From positions 17,285-81,284 of the forward strand of contig JAAYJT010000011.1 in NCBI GenBank assembly GCA_012522795.1: a stretch of 64,000 nucleotides of DNA. Direction: 5' to 3'. The DNA is from Bacteroidales bacterium. Its GTDB lineage: Bacteria; Bacteroidota; Bacteroidia; Bacteroidales; JAAYJT01. Below are positions 11,010 to 20,693 of the stretch, piece by piece; the first letter of the stretch is position 1, and every line of letters starts with the position of its first letter. The translations under genes and the position numbers were made by a program. The notes below the pieces were generated by a model. The model did not search any database, was not told the origin of the DNA, and saw only the letters and a program-made list of their open reading frames with translations.

Positions 11010-12914
11010 TTACTTTTTCATGTATCCCTCAATTTTGAATGTCCAGGCATCGTGACCCGGCAATTCATTACACCTTACTACAGCGGTATTGATTATAAGT
11101 TTCCCGTTTTCGTAGCTCCATGGTAACTCACCCTGGCGACCAAGCAGACTGATCTTTGTTCCTGGTTTGGGTTTAACAATAGATAGTTCAAGGATTTCGT
11201 CAGGCCATTCAAAGCTTATAACGTAAAGGTTATCATTGTTTTGAGTGTAAGCAAGGTATTGACGCATGGATTTATAGGTTGCATTCAGTCCGTTGCCTTT
11301 TAATTTGTCCATGTCAGTGAACAGGTTTTTTTGTGGCACTATCTCTTTTGCCTGCGATTTACTTTCCCAGTATAATGCTATGGATGCACTTAGTACGGTC
11401 TCATAGAATTCAATTATGACTTGATATTTTTTATTCTTTTGAAGTGTAATTTTTCCTGTTACACCCTGTGATGCTTTTTCGCGCATGGCTTCTGATTCAC
11501 TTCCTGATTCTGATTTGTTCCAGTTATCCAGAATAAGTACATCGTTGATAAACAGGCGCATTCCATCATCGGCATCACTGGAGAATGTGTATTCTTCTGA
11601 AAAATCCGGTTGAATAAATCCGGTCCATAAAGCTGTAAAATTATCTTCAGTAATTGGATATCCGGGAGAGTTTCTGACCCAGTTAAAATTTATTTCAGGG
11701 TCAATACGCTGCAAGGTAACTTCTTTTTCCTCGCCGCTTCTTATCCATGCTTTTGAACCATAAATTGCTTCTTCGTTTATATTTATCCATTCTCCAAGGT
11801 TTTCAATTCTTTCCTGTTGCAACAGGGGAATTTTGCCATCGGCAGCCGGACCAACATTGATGGTAAGCCCTCCTCCATGTGCAACGGTTCTGACAAACAA
11901 ATGTATCAGTTCACGCGAAGTCATATATGCTGATAATTTTTCATTGCGGTTCAAACCAAAAGAACGACCCAGACCACGCACTTCAGCCCAGGGACGATCT
12001 GTAATGAAGCCGCCGGCACTGTATTCAGGGGTTTTATAACCGATATCGCTGCCTTCTCCCCAGCGATCGTTGGTAATAGCATCGCTGCCAATAAGGTTGT
12101 AATACCAGGATATTAATTCTCTGGCATGCCAATCCTCGGCTGAATTAAACCACTCTCCATCAGCAAAAATGAGATCGGGGCGATAGGCTTCAACAAATTC
12201 TTTAAACTGCGGGATCATATACTGCTCCACATATTTGTAAATTGAATCATGTGGGTCAGTGTACCAAAAATGCAGAGGATTGTTCCATTCAGGCAACGAA
12301 TAATACAAGCCAAGGCGTATACCTCTTTTCTTAACAGCTTCAGCTACTTCCCCAACTATATCACGCTGTGGACCTACATCCACACTGTTCCAACCGGGAG
12401 CATACTTGCTTGGCCAAAGGCAAAATCCATCATGGTGTTTGGTGGTGAGTATTATATATTTTGCCCCGGCTTTCTTAAAAATGTCAGCCCATTCATCAGG
12501 ATCGAACAATTCAGCTTTCCATAGAGGTGCAAAGTCTTCATACTCAAAATCTTCGCCATAGTTTTTTTTCATGAAATCAATACGAGCCTGAGTTCCGGCC
12601 TGTAATCCGCGAAGATACCATTCAGCATAAGATTCAGCACCACCGTATGAAGGAACTGAATAAATCCCCCAGTGAATGAATATACCTAGTTTGGCATCGC
12701 TGAACCATTGTGGATATGGTCTGTTGCGTAGAGCTTCCCATGAGTCATCAACAGGTCTTTCCTGTGCCTTTAATGTAAGGAAGGCAGCTGTCTGAAATAC
12801 CAGAAATAAAAACAATATTTTAAGTTTCAGAGTGCTTTTTATAATGCGTTTGCCTGTTATGGAAGGTATAGCATCAGGCGGGTTTGAAGAATAGTTAGTT
12901 ATAGTTCTGATCAT
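11010..12914 (-). CDS. Secreted GH29 alpha-L-fucosidase with PA14 domain
   Basis: A 634-residue enzyme. The GH29 barrel (about residues 55-390) shows KLGIFIHWG, TTKHHDGFCLW and the nucleophile Asp252 in LIFADGEW. A PA14-like module (about 425-530, containing FSSDADDGMRLFI) follows and may bind carbohydrate. The first ATG gives a long leader before the hydrophobic signal (about residues 31-50, cleavage after LKA); no better start is seen. A TACCTTTG box (minus strand, 12940-12947) lies 25 nt before this start. It releases alpha-linked fucose and lies upstream of the GH20 gene, 114 nt apart, likely one locus. Confidence 0.9.
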   Translation of the reverse strand: MIRTITNYSSNPPDAIPSITGKRIIKSTLKLKILFLFLVFQTAAFLTLKAQERPVDDSWEALRNRPYPQWFSDAKLGIFIHWGIYSVPSYGGAESYAEWYLRGLQAGTQARIDFMKKNYGEDFEYEDFAPLWKAELFDPDEWADIFKKAGAKYIILTTKHHDGFCLWPSKYAPGWNSVDVGPQRDIVGEVAEAVKKRGIRLGLYYSLPEWNNPLHFWYTDPHDSIYKYVEQYMIPQFKEFVEAYRPDLIFADGEWFNSAEDWHARELISWYYNLIGSDAITNDRWGEGSDIGYKTPEYSAGGFITDRPWAEVRGLGRSFGLNRNEKLSAYMTSRELIHLFVRTVAHGGGLTINVGPAADGKIPLLQQERIENLGEWININEEAIYGSKAWIRSGEEKEVTLQRIDPEINFNWVRNSPGYPITEDNFTALWTGFIQPDFSEEYTFSSDADDGMRLFINDVLILDNWNKSESGSESEAMREKASQGVTGKITLQKNKKYQVIIEFYETVLSASIALYWESKSQAKEIVPQKNLFTDMDKLKGNGLNATYKSMRQYLAYTQNNDNLYVISFEWPDEILELSIVKPKPGTKISLLGRQGELPWSYENGKLIINTAVVRCNELPGHDAWTFKIEGYMKK

Positions 12915-13054
12915 AATTTATTAGATTTATTTTCAGGCACAAAGGTAGCCAGATTATAATTAATAATTTCTCTGAGTGTTAAATAATTAGCTGTTGCAAA
13001 ACCCAATAATTTCAGATAATTAGACTGAACAGATTAAATACTTATTTTTGCCAT

Positions 13055-13921
13055 ATGAAAAATACTGAATCTCAAAATATCACTGAATTTTTTCGGAATA
13101 TCCGGTTAAAGCTTGAGGAAGCATACGACAGCAGGGAAGCAAGATCCCTTGCACTGGTTTTAATGGAATATATTGCCGGCATTGATATGAAGGAAATGAT
13201 TGTTGAACCGGATGCATATCTGGATGAGGTTGAAAAAGAACGAATTATGTCGGCAGTTGAAAGATTATTAAAGCATGAACCAGTACAATATATTATAGGG
13301 TTGGCTTATTTTGCAGGAAATGAATTTAAGGTAACGCCTGATGTTTTAATTCCCCGTCCTGAGACTGAAGAATTAGTGCGTTGGATCCTTGAAGACCATG
13401 CTGGTTCTGACAATCTGAGTATTGCTGATGTTGGTACCGGAAGCGGATGTATAGCTGTTTCACTTTCATTAAGGATGTCGGATGCAGAAATTGATGGATT
13501 GGATATTTCGAAGGCAGCATTGGAGCTTGCTGCTAAAAACAATGAAGAACTGGGTGGACGAGTGAAGTTTTTTAAACTTGACATTATTGATGAAACTACA
13601 TGGGTTCAAAAAATTTATGATGTTATTGTAAGTAATCCTCCGTATATTCCTGAACAACATAAAAAAAGTCTTTCTGCCAATGTTGCAGGCTATGAACCGG
13701 AGTCAGCCCTATTTGTCCCCGGCGATGATGCATTACTGTTTTATCGCGCTTTATCAGGATTTGCAAAAACACATCTGAGCTCATCCGGAAGTGTCTATGT
13801 GGAAGTGCATGAAGAGCTTGCTGCTGAAGTTGTAGAGTTGTTTAAAAGCCAGGGATTCAGCCAGGTAATCTTTCACAGCGATATAAACGATAAGCCTCGA
13901 ATGGTCAAGGCTGTTTTATAG
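13055..13921 (+). CDS. prmC: Peptide chain release factor glutamine methyltransferase
   Basis: A 288-residue protein with the N-terminal helical domain and class I methyltransferase domain of PrmC/HemK. The SAM site is DVGTGSGC (125-132) and the catalytic motif is NPPY (194-197) followed by IPE. It methylates the GGQ glutamine of RF1 and RF2, which promotes termination. A TATTTTTG box (13043-13050) ends only four bases before the ATG, which suggests a very short or absent leader if it is used. It stands alone between divergent and convergent neighbours. Confidence 0.95.
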   Translation: MKNTESQNITEFFRNIRLKLEEAYDSREARSLALVLMEYIAGIDMKEMIVEPDAYLDEVEKERIMSAVERLLKHEPVQYIIGLAYFAGNEFKVTPDVLIPRPETEELVRWILEDHAGSDNLSIADVGTGSGCIAVSLSLRMSDAEIDGLDISKAALELAAKNNEELGGRVKFFKLDIIDETTWVQKIYDVIVSNPPYIPEQHKKSLSANVAGYEPESALFVPGDDALLFYRALSGFAKTHLSSSGSVYVEVHEELAAEVVELFKSQGFSQVIFHSDINDKPRMVKAVL

Positions 13922-13964
13922 TTTTTTATCTAAAAATATTTACTAAACACAGGTGTTCTGTAGC

Positions 13965-15992
13965 TTATTTTTGTTTTTCGAACACTAAAACTGTGCGGTT
14001 AACATTGTATATCTTTATATAAGTTACTTCAGTTTCCGGATCGGTATAAGAAAAGTGTTTAATGTTTTCGTCAATACGTCCGTGCCCCCCAAATTCAGGA
14101 TTATCAGAATTAAAAATTATCTGATAAGTTCCGGGTTCAGGAACCATGAATTCATAATCAGGGATTGAATTGTTTATATGAAAATTGAAAACAAAGACCA
14201 GCCCACCTTTTTCAAACACCAGAGTTTTATTGTCCTCATCCAAAATAAGTTGGCTTCCATATCCGGCATGCAGCAGGTTGTATTCCTTAACCAGATCAAG
14301 CATCTTTTTATCAAAATACAGAAGATATTTATATTTCAGATTTGGATCATCTGCCAGCGACCATTGCCTGCGAGCATACCAGTAACTCCAGTTATTACCA
14401 GCGCGTGGAAAATCAACCCATTCAGGATGTCCGAACTCGTTGCCTATGAAATTCATATATGCCTGACCACCAAGAACAATTGTAACAAACCTTATCATTT
14501 TATGCAATGCAATTCCTCTGTCAATGACGGGATTATTATCATTGACCTGCATGTGATAATACATTTCCTTGTCCATAAGCCAGAACGCAATTGTTTTATC
14601 GCCAACCAAAGCCTGATCATGCGATTCGCAATAGGAAACCGTATTAACATCAGGTTTACGGTTATTCAGCACATTCCATATATCGTTAACGCTCCAGTCT
14701 TCATCACGTTTGGTTTTCAGAGTTTCAACCCAGAAATCAGGAATTCCCATACCCAGTCGGTAATTAAAGCCAATTCCACCTTCAGGTATAGGTTGTGTAA
14801 GTCCCGGCATACCAGTAACATCTTCGGCAATTGTAATTGCATCGGGTTTGATGGTATGAATGAGGTCATTGGCAAGTTGCAAGTATGTAACAGCATCAAA
14901 CTCAACACCATCAGTAAAGTATTTCCACTGGTCGAATGAGCCTATATTACCATGATGAAAATACATCATTGAGCCAACGCCGTCAAACCGGAATCCATCA
15001 AAATGGAATTCTTCAATCCAGAATTTCAGATTACTGAGAAGAAATCGTAACACTTCAGTTTTTCCGTAATCAAAAAGTTTTGAATCCCATTGAGGATGAT
15101 TCCCCCGTTCACCACCATGACTATATTGAAAATCGGTACCATCGAAAGCATTAATTCCTTCAAGAAAATTTTTAACAGTATGACTATGCACCAGATCCAT
15201 TATCACTGCTAACCCCATTTTATGAGCCGTTTTAATCAGATTTTTTAGATCTTCGGGTGTGCCAAAACGCGAGGATGGAGCAAAGAAATTAGAAACATGA
15301 TATCCAAACGAGCCATAATACGGATGTTCCATGACTGCCATAAGCTGAATGGCTGTATATCCTGCGGCTTTTATCCGTGGAAGAATGTTTTTAGTGAATT
15401 CATTCCATGTTCCGATTGCAGTTTTTTCCTGAGCCATACCCGGATGGCATTCGTAAATAAGCAGGTTTTTAATTTTTGACAATGGCGAAGTATCACCTTT
15501 CCAGCTAAACTTGTCTTCAAGCCATAATTGACCTGAAAAATTGCTTGAACCTTCATCCTGTATTACTCTGCGGATATATGCCGGGATACGCTCGTAACGT
15601 CCGTTTGCACCATCAACCAGGACTTTTACCCTGCCTTTATGTACGAATTTTGTTTTGTAAATAGCTTCTGAAAGGAAGAGCTCCCAGACTCCAAATTCAT
15701 TCTTTTTCATAGGGTGAGACTGGTAGTCCCAATCGTTAAAATCGCCGATAAAATGCAGGGCAAAGGCTCCGGGAGCCCATTCGCGGTAAGTCCATCCCTT
15801 GCGTTCAGGGTCGTAATTAATACCAAAATAATTATATGCATCAGCAAACCGGACAAGGCTGCCAAAATCGTTTTCAATTTGTTTAATACGCTGACGGTAG
15901 CGCTCCAGGCGCATCCAGACACCCTCGGCTATGGGTTCGAGCCAGGGGTCTTTTTCAACCAATACAGGAATGGTGAAATGTTTTTCTCTCAT
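13965..15992 (-). CDS. glgB: 1,4-alpha-glucan branching enzyme
   Basis: A 675-residue GH13 enzyme with an N-terminal CBM48 (about residues 65-155) and catalytic barrel. The nucleophile is Asp337 in FRFDGVG, the acid/base is Glu390 in TIAEDVTG, and the third Asp lies in CESHDQALVG. It has the eukaryote-like GH13_8 arrangement rather than that of E. coli GlgB. It makes alpha-1,6 branches in cytoplasmic glycogen. No other glycogen gene is adjacent. The last base pairs converge with prmC after 43 nt. Confidence 0.94.
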   Translation of the reverse strand: MREKHFTIPVLVEKDPWLEPIAEGVWMRLERYRQRIKQIENDFGSLVRFADAYNYFGINYDPERKGWTYREWAPGAFALHFIGDFNDWDYQSHPMKKNEFGVWELFLSEAIYKTKFVHKGRVKVLVDGANGRYERIPAYIRRVIQDEGSSNFSGQLWLEDKFSWKGDTSPLSKIKNLLIYECHPGMAQEKTAIGTWNEFTKNILPRIKAAGYTAIQLMAVMEHPYYGSFGYHVSNFFAPSSRFGTPEDLKNLIKTAHKMGLAVIMDLVHSHTVKNFLEGINAFDGTDFQYSHGGERGNHPQWDSKLFDYGKTEVLRFLLSNLKFWIEEFHFDGFRFDGVGSMMYFHHGNIGSFDQWKYFTDGVEFDAVTYLQLANDLIHTIKPDAITIAEDVTGMPGLTQPIPEGGIGFNYRLGMGIPDFWVETLKTKRDEDWSVNDIWNVLNNRKPDVNTVSYCESHDQALVGDKTIAFWLMDKEMYYHMQVNDNNPVIDRGIALHKMIRFVTIVLGGQAYMNFIGNEFGHPEWVDFPRAGNNWSYWYARRQWSLADDPNLKYKYLLYFDKKMLDLVKEYNLLHAGYGSQLILDEDNKTLVFEKGGLVFVFNFHINNSIPDYEFMVPEPGTYQIIFNSDNPEFGGHGRIDENIKHFSYTDPETEVTYIKIYNVNRTVLVFEKQK

Positions 15993-16114
15993 GTTTCAAG
16001 TGATTTTATATTTGGCAAATCTAAAGAAAATGATGGAATACTGATATGGTAAAATAAAATTTTGGAGCTGGACAGGCTAAAACTGAATTTGTGTAACAAA
16101 ACATGAACCTGGCA

Positions 16115-17221
16115 TCAATTCAGGTATCTGAACATAAGCTGTGCAACTCTGGCTGACGCACCCGTACCTCCAAGCCTGGTTTCCAATTCCTGATAATTGT
16201 CTTTTATCTTTTGAATTAGTTCCTGATTAGTGAGGATCTGATCAAGTTCAAATTTTAAATTACTGATGTTTAGTTGTTGTTGTATGAGTTCTTTAACAAC
16301 CGGGCGATACATTATGAGATTAACAAGTGATACATATTTTACATGCACAAGCCTTTTTGCTATCTCGAACGAGATCCGGTTCCCTTTGTAACAAACCACC
16401 TGCACCACCTTGAACAAAGCAGTTTCGAGGGTAGCAGTACCGGAGGTCACAAGAGCGGCAGTGGCAATATTAAGTAAGGGATAAGTTTGATTGAAAACCA
16501 GATCAACATCATATCCTTTTATGATATCTTTATAAAGCGATTCGGGCAACGAACCATAACCGGCAACAACGAATTTGTAATTAGGAAAGAAAGGAATTAT
16601 TTTAACCATTACCGAAAGCATTTTTATTACTTCCTGTTTGCGGCTGCCGGGTAATATAGCAATAACAGGCTTTCTGGCGTATTTTTCTTGTAATGATGAA
16701 TCAGTTTGCTGCTTGAATGAGGAGATTTCATCAAGCAGGGGATGCCCTTGAAATTCAACATCAACTCCGTAGCGCTGATAGAATTCTTTTTCGAAAGGTA
16801 GTATGACAAACATACGATCCACCCATTTTTTGATCTGCGAAATGCGTGATCGTTTCCATGCCCATAACTGAGGTGAGATATAATAGAATACCCTGATTCT
16901 GATTTTTTTTACATATTTTGCAATTCGCAGATTAAAGCCCGGATAATCAATGAGTATCACTACGTCGGGGTTGAACTCCTTTATGTCTTTTTTGCATTTA
17001 TCCAGAAGTTTACTGATGGTTCGGATATTGGCCAAAACTTCAACAAAACCCATATATGCCATATGCCTGTTGTGAACTACCAGCTCAGCGCCTTGTTCTT
17101 GCATTCTGTCGCCACCCCAGGCCCTGAAAACAGCATTACTATCTGTTTTTTTAAGCTCACGTATCAGGTTTGATCCATGCAGGTCGCCTGATGCTTCACC
17201 GGCTATCAGATAATACTTCAT
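16115..17221 (-). CDS. lpxB: Lipid-A-disaccharide synthase
   Basis: A 368-residue GT19 enzyme. The N-terminus IAGEASGDLHGSNL (about residues 6-19) and the MGFVEVL motif (about 57-63) are diagnostic, and the C-terminal half carries LPGSRKQE and the donor-site TSGTATLE. LpxB joins UDP-2,3-diacylglucosamine to lipid X at the inner membrane to give lipid A disaccharide. Downstream of surE and a small membrane-protein gene on the same strand, with gaps of 24 and 49 nt, it is likely part of one operon. Confidence 0.95.
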   Translation of the reverse strand: MKYYLIAGEASGDLHGSNLIRELKKTDSNAVFRAWGGDRMQEQGAELVVHNRHMAYMGFVEVLANIRTISKLLDKCKKDIKEFNPDVVILIDYPGFNLRIAKYVKKIRIRVFYYISPQLWAWKRSRISQIKKWVDRMFVILPFEKEFYQRYGVDVEFQGHPLLDEISSFKQQTDSSLQEKYARKPVIAILPGSRKQEVIKMLSVMVKIIPFFPNYKFVVAGYGSLPESLYKDIIKGYDVDLVFNQTYPLLNIATAALVTSGTATLETALFKVVQVVCYKGNRISFEIAKRLVHVKYVSLVNLIMYRPVVKELIQQQLNISNLKFELDQILTNQELIQKIKDNYQELETRLGGTGASARVAQLMFRYLN

Positions 17222-17270
17222 AAACAGGGATATTGGGTTTTAATATAGGTTTGAAAATAGAGATATGGTT

Positions 17271-17561
17271 TTAATGGATGAAAATAAAATATAAAATTGT
17301 CAGAACAAACATTGTGGCAAGTATTCCACGACCGGTTTTGTCGAATTTTAAACCTGCCATGTAGGTTCGGAAGGGAAAAAGGTTAACAAAAATACTTATT
17401 ACGACCAGTACCTGTTGTCGTAAAAATTTATTGCTGAACGCTTCGGGAAAAATTACTGACAGCAAATGCAAAATTGCGTACGTAACCAGGCTAAGTGTAA
17501 GGGCAATTAATACCCCAAAAGCAAAATTGTCCTTTCTGAAAAAAAGCTTTATCCGTTCCAT
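17271..17561 (-). CDS. Small three-helix membrane protein between surE and lpxB
   Basis: A 96-residue protein with three predicted membrane segments (about residues 14-36, 48-63 and 78-95) and a basic N-terminus (ERIKLFFRKDN). I do not recognise a named family. It sits 24 nt after surE and 49 nt before lpxB on the same strand, so it is almost certainly cotranscribed with them. The position hints at an envelope role, but nothing in the sequence gives a function. Confidence 0.7.
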   Translation of the reverse strand: MERIKLFFRKDNFAFGVLIALTLSLVTYAILHLLSVIFPEAFSNKFLRQQVLVVISIFVNLFPFRTYMAGLKFDKTGRGILATMFVLTILYFIFIH

Positions 17562-17585
17562 GGTCAGATTTTATTAATTTAAAGA

Positions 17586-18368
17586 TCAGGATTCATGGCT
17601 GAAATCCCATTCAGCCAGCTTGTCTATTGCATGATGGGCGGTAAGGTCAATATGAATGGGTACAACAGCAATGTAATTGTTATTCAAAGCCCATGTGTCG
17701 GTGTCCTCGTTATTATCAGAACCAACAAAATGACCTGCAAGCCAGTAATAATCGCGTTTATGGGGATCAATGCGCCTGTCAAAGTTTTCAATCCAGTTGC
17801 CCTTGCCTTGCCTCACAATTTTTACACCTTTTATTTCTGAAGGTTTAACATATGGAATATTGACATTCAGACAGGTATAAGGAGGCAAGCCGTTTTTCAA
17901 TACATTTCGGGTAATAGTTTCAATATGTTTTTCGAACCCATCAAAATTAGCATTCAATGAGTAATTATCAAGTGAAAAGCCGATTGCAGGAATGTTCTCC
18001 ATAGCTGCATCCATGGCAGCAGCCATAGTGCCGGAGTAAAGAACGTTAACTGAAGCATTGTTCCCATGGTTAATTCCCGAAACCACCAAATCGGGTTTTC
18101 GTCCAAGTACTACTTTAATTCCCATTTTTACACAGTCAACTGATGTACCGGTACAAGAGAATTCAAGATGACGGTTTTCGTTTTGGATCTGATGGAGCAT
18201 AAGCGGAAAAGCCACAGTTACGGCATGACTCATTCCCGATTGAGGTTTGTCAGGTGCTACAACGGTAACATCTCCGATACGGTGCATGATATCAATTAGT
18301 TTGCGAATACCCGGTGCTGTTATGCCATCATCGTTGGTTATAAGAATAGTAGGACGGTTTTTAGTCAT
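17586..18368 (-). CDS. surE: 5'/3'-nucleotidase SurE
   Basis: SurE-family phosphatase of 260 residues. The metal-binding start ILITNDDG and the motifs VVAPDKPQSGMSHAVT and SGINHGNN are clear. It dephosphorylates nucleoside monophosphates in the cytoplasm. The frame stays open to 18428, but the extra 20 residues are low-complexity (N/H-rich) and unlike the family, so the ATG at 18368 directly before TKNRPTILI is preferred. It is the first gene of the surE - small membrane protein - lpxB run. Confidence 0.93.
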   Translation of the reverse strand: MTKNRPTILITNDDGITAPGIRKLIDIMHRIGDVTVVAPDKPQSGMSHAVTVAFPLMLHQIQNENRHLEFSCTGTSVDCVKMGIKVVLGRKPDLVVSGINHGNNASVNVLYSGTMAAAMDAAMENIPAIGFSLDNYSLNANFDGFEKHIETITRNVLKNGLPPYTCLNVNIPYVKPSEIKGVKIVRQGKGNWIENFDRRIDPHKRDYYWLAGHFVGSDNNEDTDTWALNNNYIAVVPIHIDLTAHHAIDKLAEWDFSHES

Positions 18369-18529
18369 GTGATAATGATTTTTATTATGATTTGTTCTCA
18401 ATAATGAATGATTCGTATCAAACTGCAAAAATACGTAAAATACAGGTAAATGAGCATTTTGTTGTTTTGTTACTATGTGGTTTTGTAGTAAGGCATGTTA
18501 AAGGCTGAAAATATATTAACTATGGCTGA

Positions 18530-18558
18530 TTGATTTAATAATAATTGTTTTAAGTTTG
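18530..18558 (+). promoter_or_regulatory. Bacteroidota-type promoter of the acyl-CoA synthetase gene
   Basis: TTG (18530-18532) and TAAGTTTG (18551-18558) are 18 nt apart, close to the TTTG / TAnnTTTG consensus of Bacteroidota primary sigma factor promoters. The TTG at 18556 inside the -7 box could be mistaken for a start codon; its role in a promoter supports the ATG at 18586 as the true start. Confidence 0.55.
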
Positions 18559-18585
18559 CTGCCAGAGAACAAAACACCTGAATTA

Positions 18586-20496
18586 ATGAAAACAATTCCT
18601 TCATTTTTTGAGCACTACTCAGAGCGTTATAAAAATAACGTAATGATGTGGGAAAAAACAGACGGCTCCTACAACGGGCTTACTTACAATGAGATGCGCA
18701 AACTCGTTTACCGGTTTGCCGGCGGATTGCTAAGCATGAAAATCAATGCCGGCGATCGTGTAGCATTGCTGTCAGAAGGCAGAAATTACTGGGCTATGAG
18801 CGAACTCGGCGTACTTTATTGCAAAGCCATTTGCGTTCCGTTATCAGTAAAACTCGATGAAATTTCGGAAGTGAAATTCCGGTTGACACATTCGGGGTGT
18901 CGTATGGTTATAATATCGGGACAACAGCGGGCGAAAATGTCTGAAATGCTAAAAAAGCTTGAAGATATTGAGAAAATAATACTTCTTGATCCTGTAGCAG
19001 ACATGACTGAAAAGGAAATTTACGTTGAAGATGTACTTAAGCTGGGCGATGAGTGGCTTAAAAATAATCCTGATAAGCTTGAAGGAATCTGGAAATCAGT
19101 TAAGGAGAATGATCTGGCTAATATCAGCTATACTTCGGGTACTACTGCCGACCCCAAAGGTATAATGCTGACTCATAGAAATTATACTGCCAACGTTGAG
19201 CAGGCCGACACTCTGATGCAAATACCTGAACATTACCGTACCTTGCTCATTTTGCCATGGGATCATTCGTTTGGTCACACCGCCGGTATTTATAGCTTTA
19301 TTAAAAACGGAGCCAGCTTTGCATCGCTGAAATTAGGCAAAACAGCTATGGAGAGCCTGAAAAATATTCCTTTGAACATAAAAGAGATACAGCCTGACTT
19401 GCTTCTGAGTGTACCGGTTCTGGCAAAGAATTTCAGAAACAATATTGAGAAAAATATAAAGGATAAGGGCAAATTGCTCAATGGTTTATTCCGGTTCGCA
19501 CTTAAAATTGCTTATATCTATAATCAGGAAGGTCATAATAAGGGAGCAGGGTTCAGAATATTGTTAAAACCTGTTTACTGGTTGTTTGATAAGATTATCT
19601 TTAAGAAAATTCGTGATGGTTTTGGAGGAAAGCTCAAATTTTTCATTGGTGGTGGAGCTTTGCTCGATATAGAGTTACAAAGGTTCTTTTATGCTATCGG
19701 AATGCCAATGCTGCAGGGTTATGGTTTATCAGAATCTTCACCTATCATTTCTGCCAATGCTTTGCACAGGCATAAGCTGGGTTCTTCAGGCTTTTTGGTT
19801 CAGAACCTTGAACTCAAGATATGTGACGACGATGGAAATTCATTGCCTGTAGGTGAGAAAGGTGAGATAGTTGTAAAAGGTGAGAATATCATGGCAGGTT
19901 ATTGGAAAAACGAAAAAGCCACAGAACAGGCATTGCGTGATGGATGGCTTTATACCGGCGATCTGGGTTATATGGACAAGGACGGATTCCTTTATGTGCT
20001 GGGTAGGTTTAAGAGCCTGCTGATAGGTAATGATGGCGAGAAATTCAGCCCTGAGGGAATAGAGGAAAGTTTGATGAACCATTCTTTATATATCGAGCAG
20101 CTTATGTTGCATAATAATCAGAACCCTTACACTGTAGCACTGATCTATCCGCGTAAGGATGCATTGCGTAACTGGTTGAAACATAAACAACTGGATGTTA
20201 ATAGTGAAGAGGGTCGCATAGCTATGATCAAGGCAATTAACTATGATTTAAATCAGTATCGTAAAGGAGGGAAAAACCAGGGTGAATTTCCTGAGCGCTG
20301 GCTGCCAGCTGGATTTGCCATTCTCAACGAAGGATTTACTGCTGAAAATCAATTGCTGAACAGCACCATGAAAGTGATACGGGGGCGTGTGACCGAACGT
20401 TATAAAAACCTGCTTGATATGCTCTACACCCCTGAGGGCAAAAATATAATGAACGAACATAACAAAGCTGTACTAAAACAGATGTTTGAGAAATAA
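18586..20496 (+). CDS. AMP-forming long-chain acyl-CoA synthetase
   Basis: A 636-residue ANL-superfamily enzyme from the ATG at 18586. The P-loop is SYTSGTTADPKG, the adenylate-binding motif QGYGLSES, and the hinge region DGWLYTGDLGYMDKDGFLYVLGR. It activates fatty acids, or other carboxylic acids, to acyl-CoA via acyl-AMP at the membrane. The frame can be extended to a TTG at 18556, but that codon overlaps a promoter -7 box. It ends the conserved block before the accessory island. Confidence 0.9.
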   Translation: MKTIPSFFEHYSERYKNNVMMWEKTDGSYNGLTYNEMRKLVYRFAGGLLSMKINAGDRVALLSEGRNYWAMSELGVLYCKAICVPLSVKLDEISEVKFRLTHSGCRMVIISGQQRAKMSEMLKKLEDIEKIILLDPVADMTEKEIYVEDVLKLGDEWLKNNPDKLEGIWKSVKENDLANISYTSGTTADPKGIMLTHRNYTANVEQADTLMQIPEHYRTLLILPWDHSFGHTAGIYSFIKNGASFASLKLGKTAMESLKNIPLNIKEIQPDLLLSVPVLAKNFRNNIEKNIKDKGKLLNGLFRFALKIAYIYNQEGHNKGAGFRILLKPVYWLFDKIIFKKIRDGFGGKLKFFIGGGALLDIELQRFFYAIGMPMLQGYGLSESSPIISANALHRHKLGSSGFLVQNLELKICDDDGNSLPVGEKGEIVVKGENIMAGYWKNEKATEQALRDGWLYTGDLGYMDKDGFLYVLGRFKSLLIGNDGEKFSPEGIEESLMNHSLYIEQLMLHNNQNPYTVALIYPRKDALRNWLKHKQLDVNSEEGRIAMIKAINYDLNQYRKGGKNQGEFPERWLPAGFAILNEGFTAENQLLNSTMKVIRGRVTERYKNLLDMLYTPEGKNIMNEHNKAVLKQMFEK

Positions 20497-20562
20497 GCTT
20501 TGATCCCGGAAAATACCGATTGGCAAAATATAACAGACCAATTTTAACTATCGGCATTGACG

Positions 20563-20640
20563 ATTGTAAAATTCACAAAACAGCCTGGGCTGTTTTGTAA
20601 GTACAATTAAGAGTCCCCTCCGAAAAGTCGGAAGGGACTC
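20563..20640. repeat. Two adjacent hairpins at the left edge of the accessory island
   Basis: ACAAAACAGCC (20575-20585) and GGCTGTTTTGT (20588-20598) form a near-perfect palindrome, extended by flanking ATTGTA (20563-20568) and TACAAT (20602-20607). A second hairpin pairs GAGTCCC (20611-20617) with GGGACTC (20634-20640), with an inner TCCGA/TCGGA stem. Neither is followed by a good T-tract. They may end the acyl-CoA synthetase transcript or mark the boundary of inserted DNA. No matching element is seen at the right edge near 27.1 kb. Confidence 0.6.
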
Positions 20641-20693
20641 AAGGAATAAACTGAAAATCCACAATAAAGTACGCATTATAAACTTAAATTATC

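Noticed and set aside
14178..14939. A 253-codon ORF on the plus strand.
   Set aside because: It lies wholly antisense to glgB, whose protein is unmistakable; typical shadow frame.
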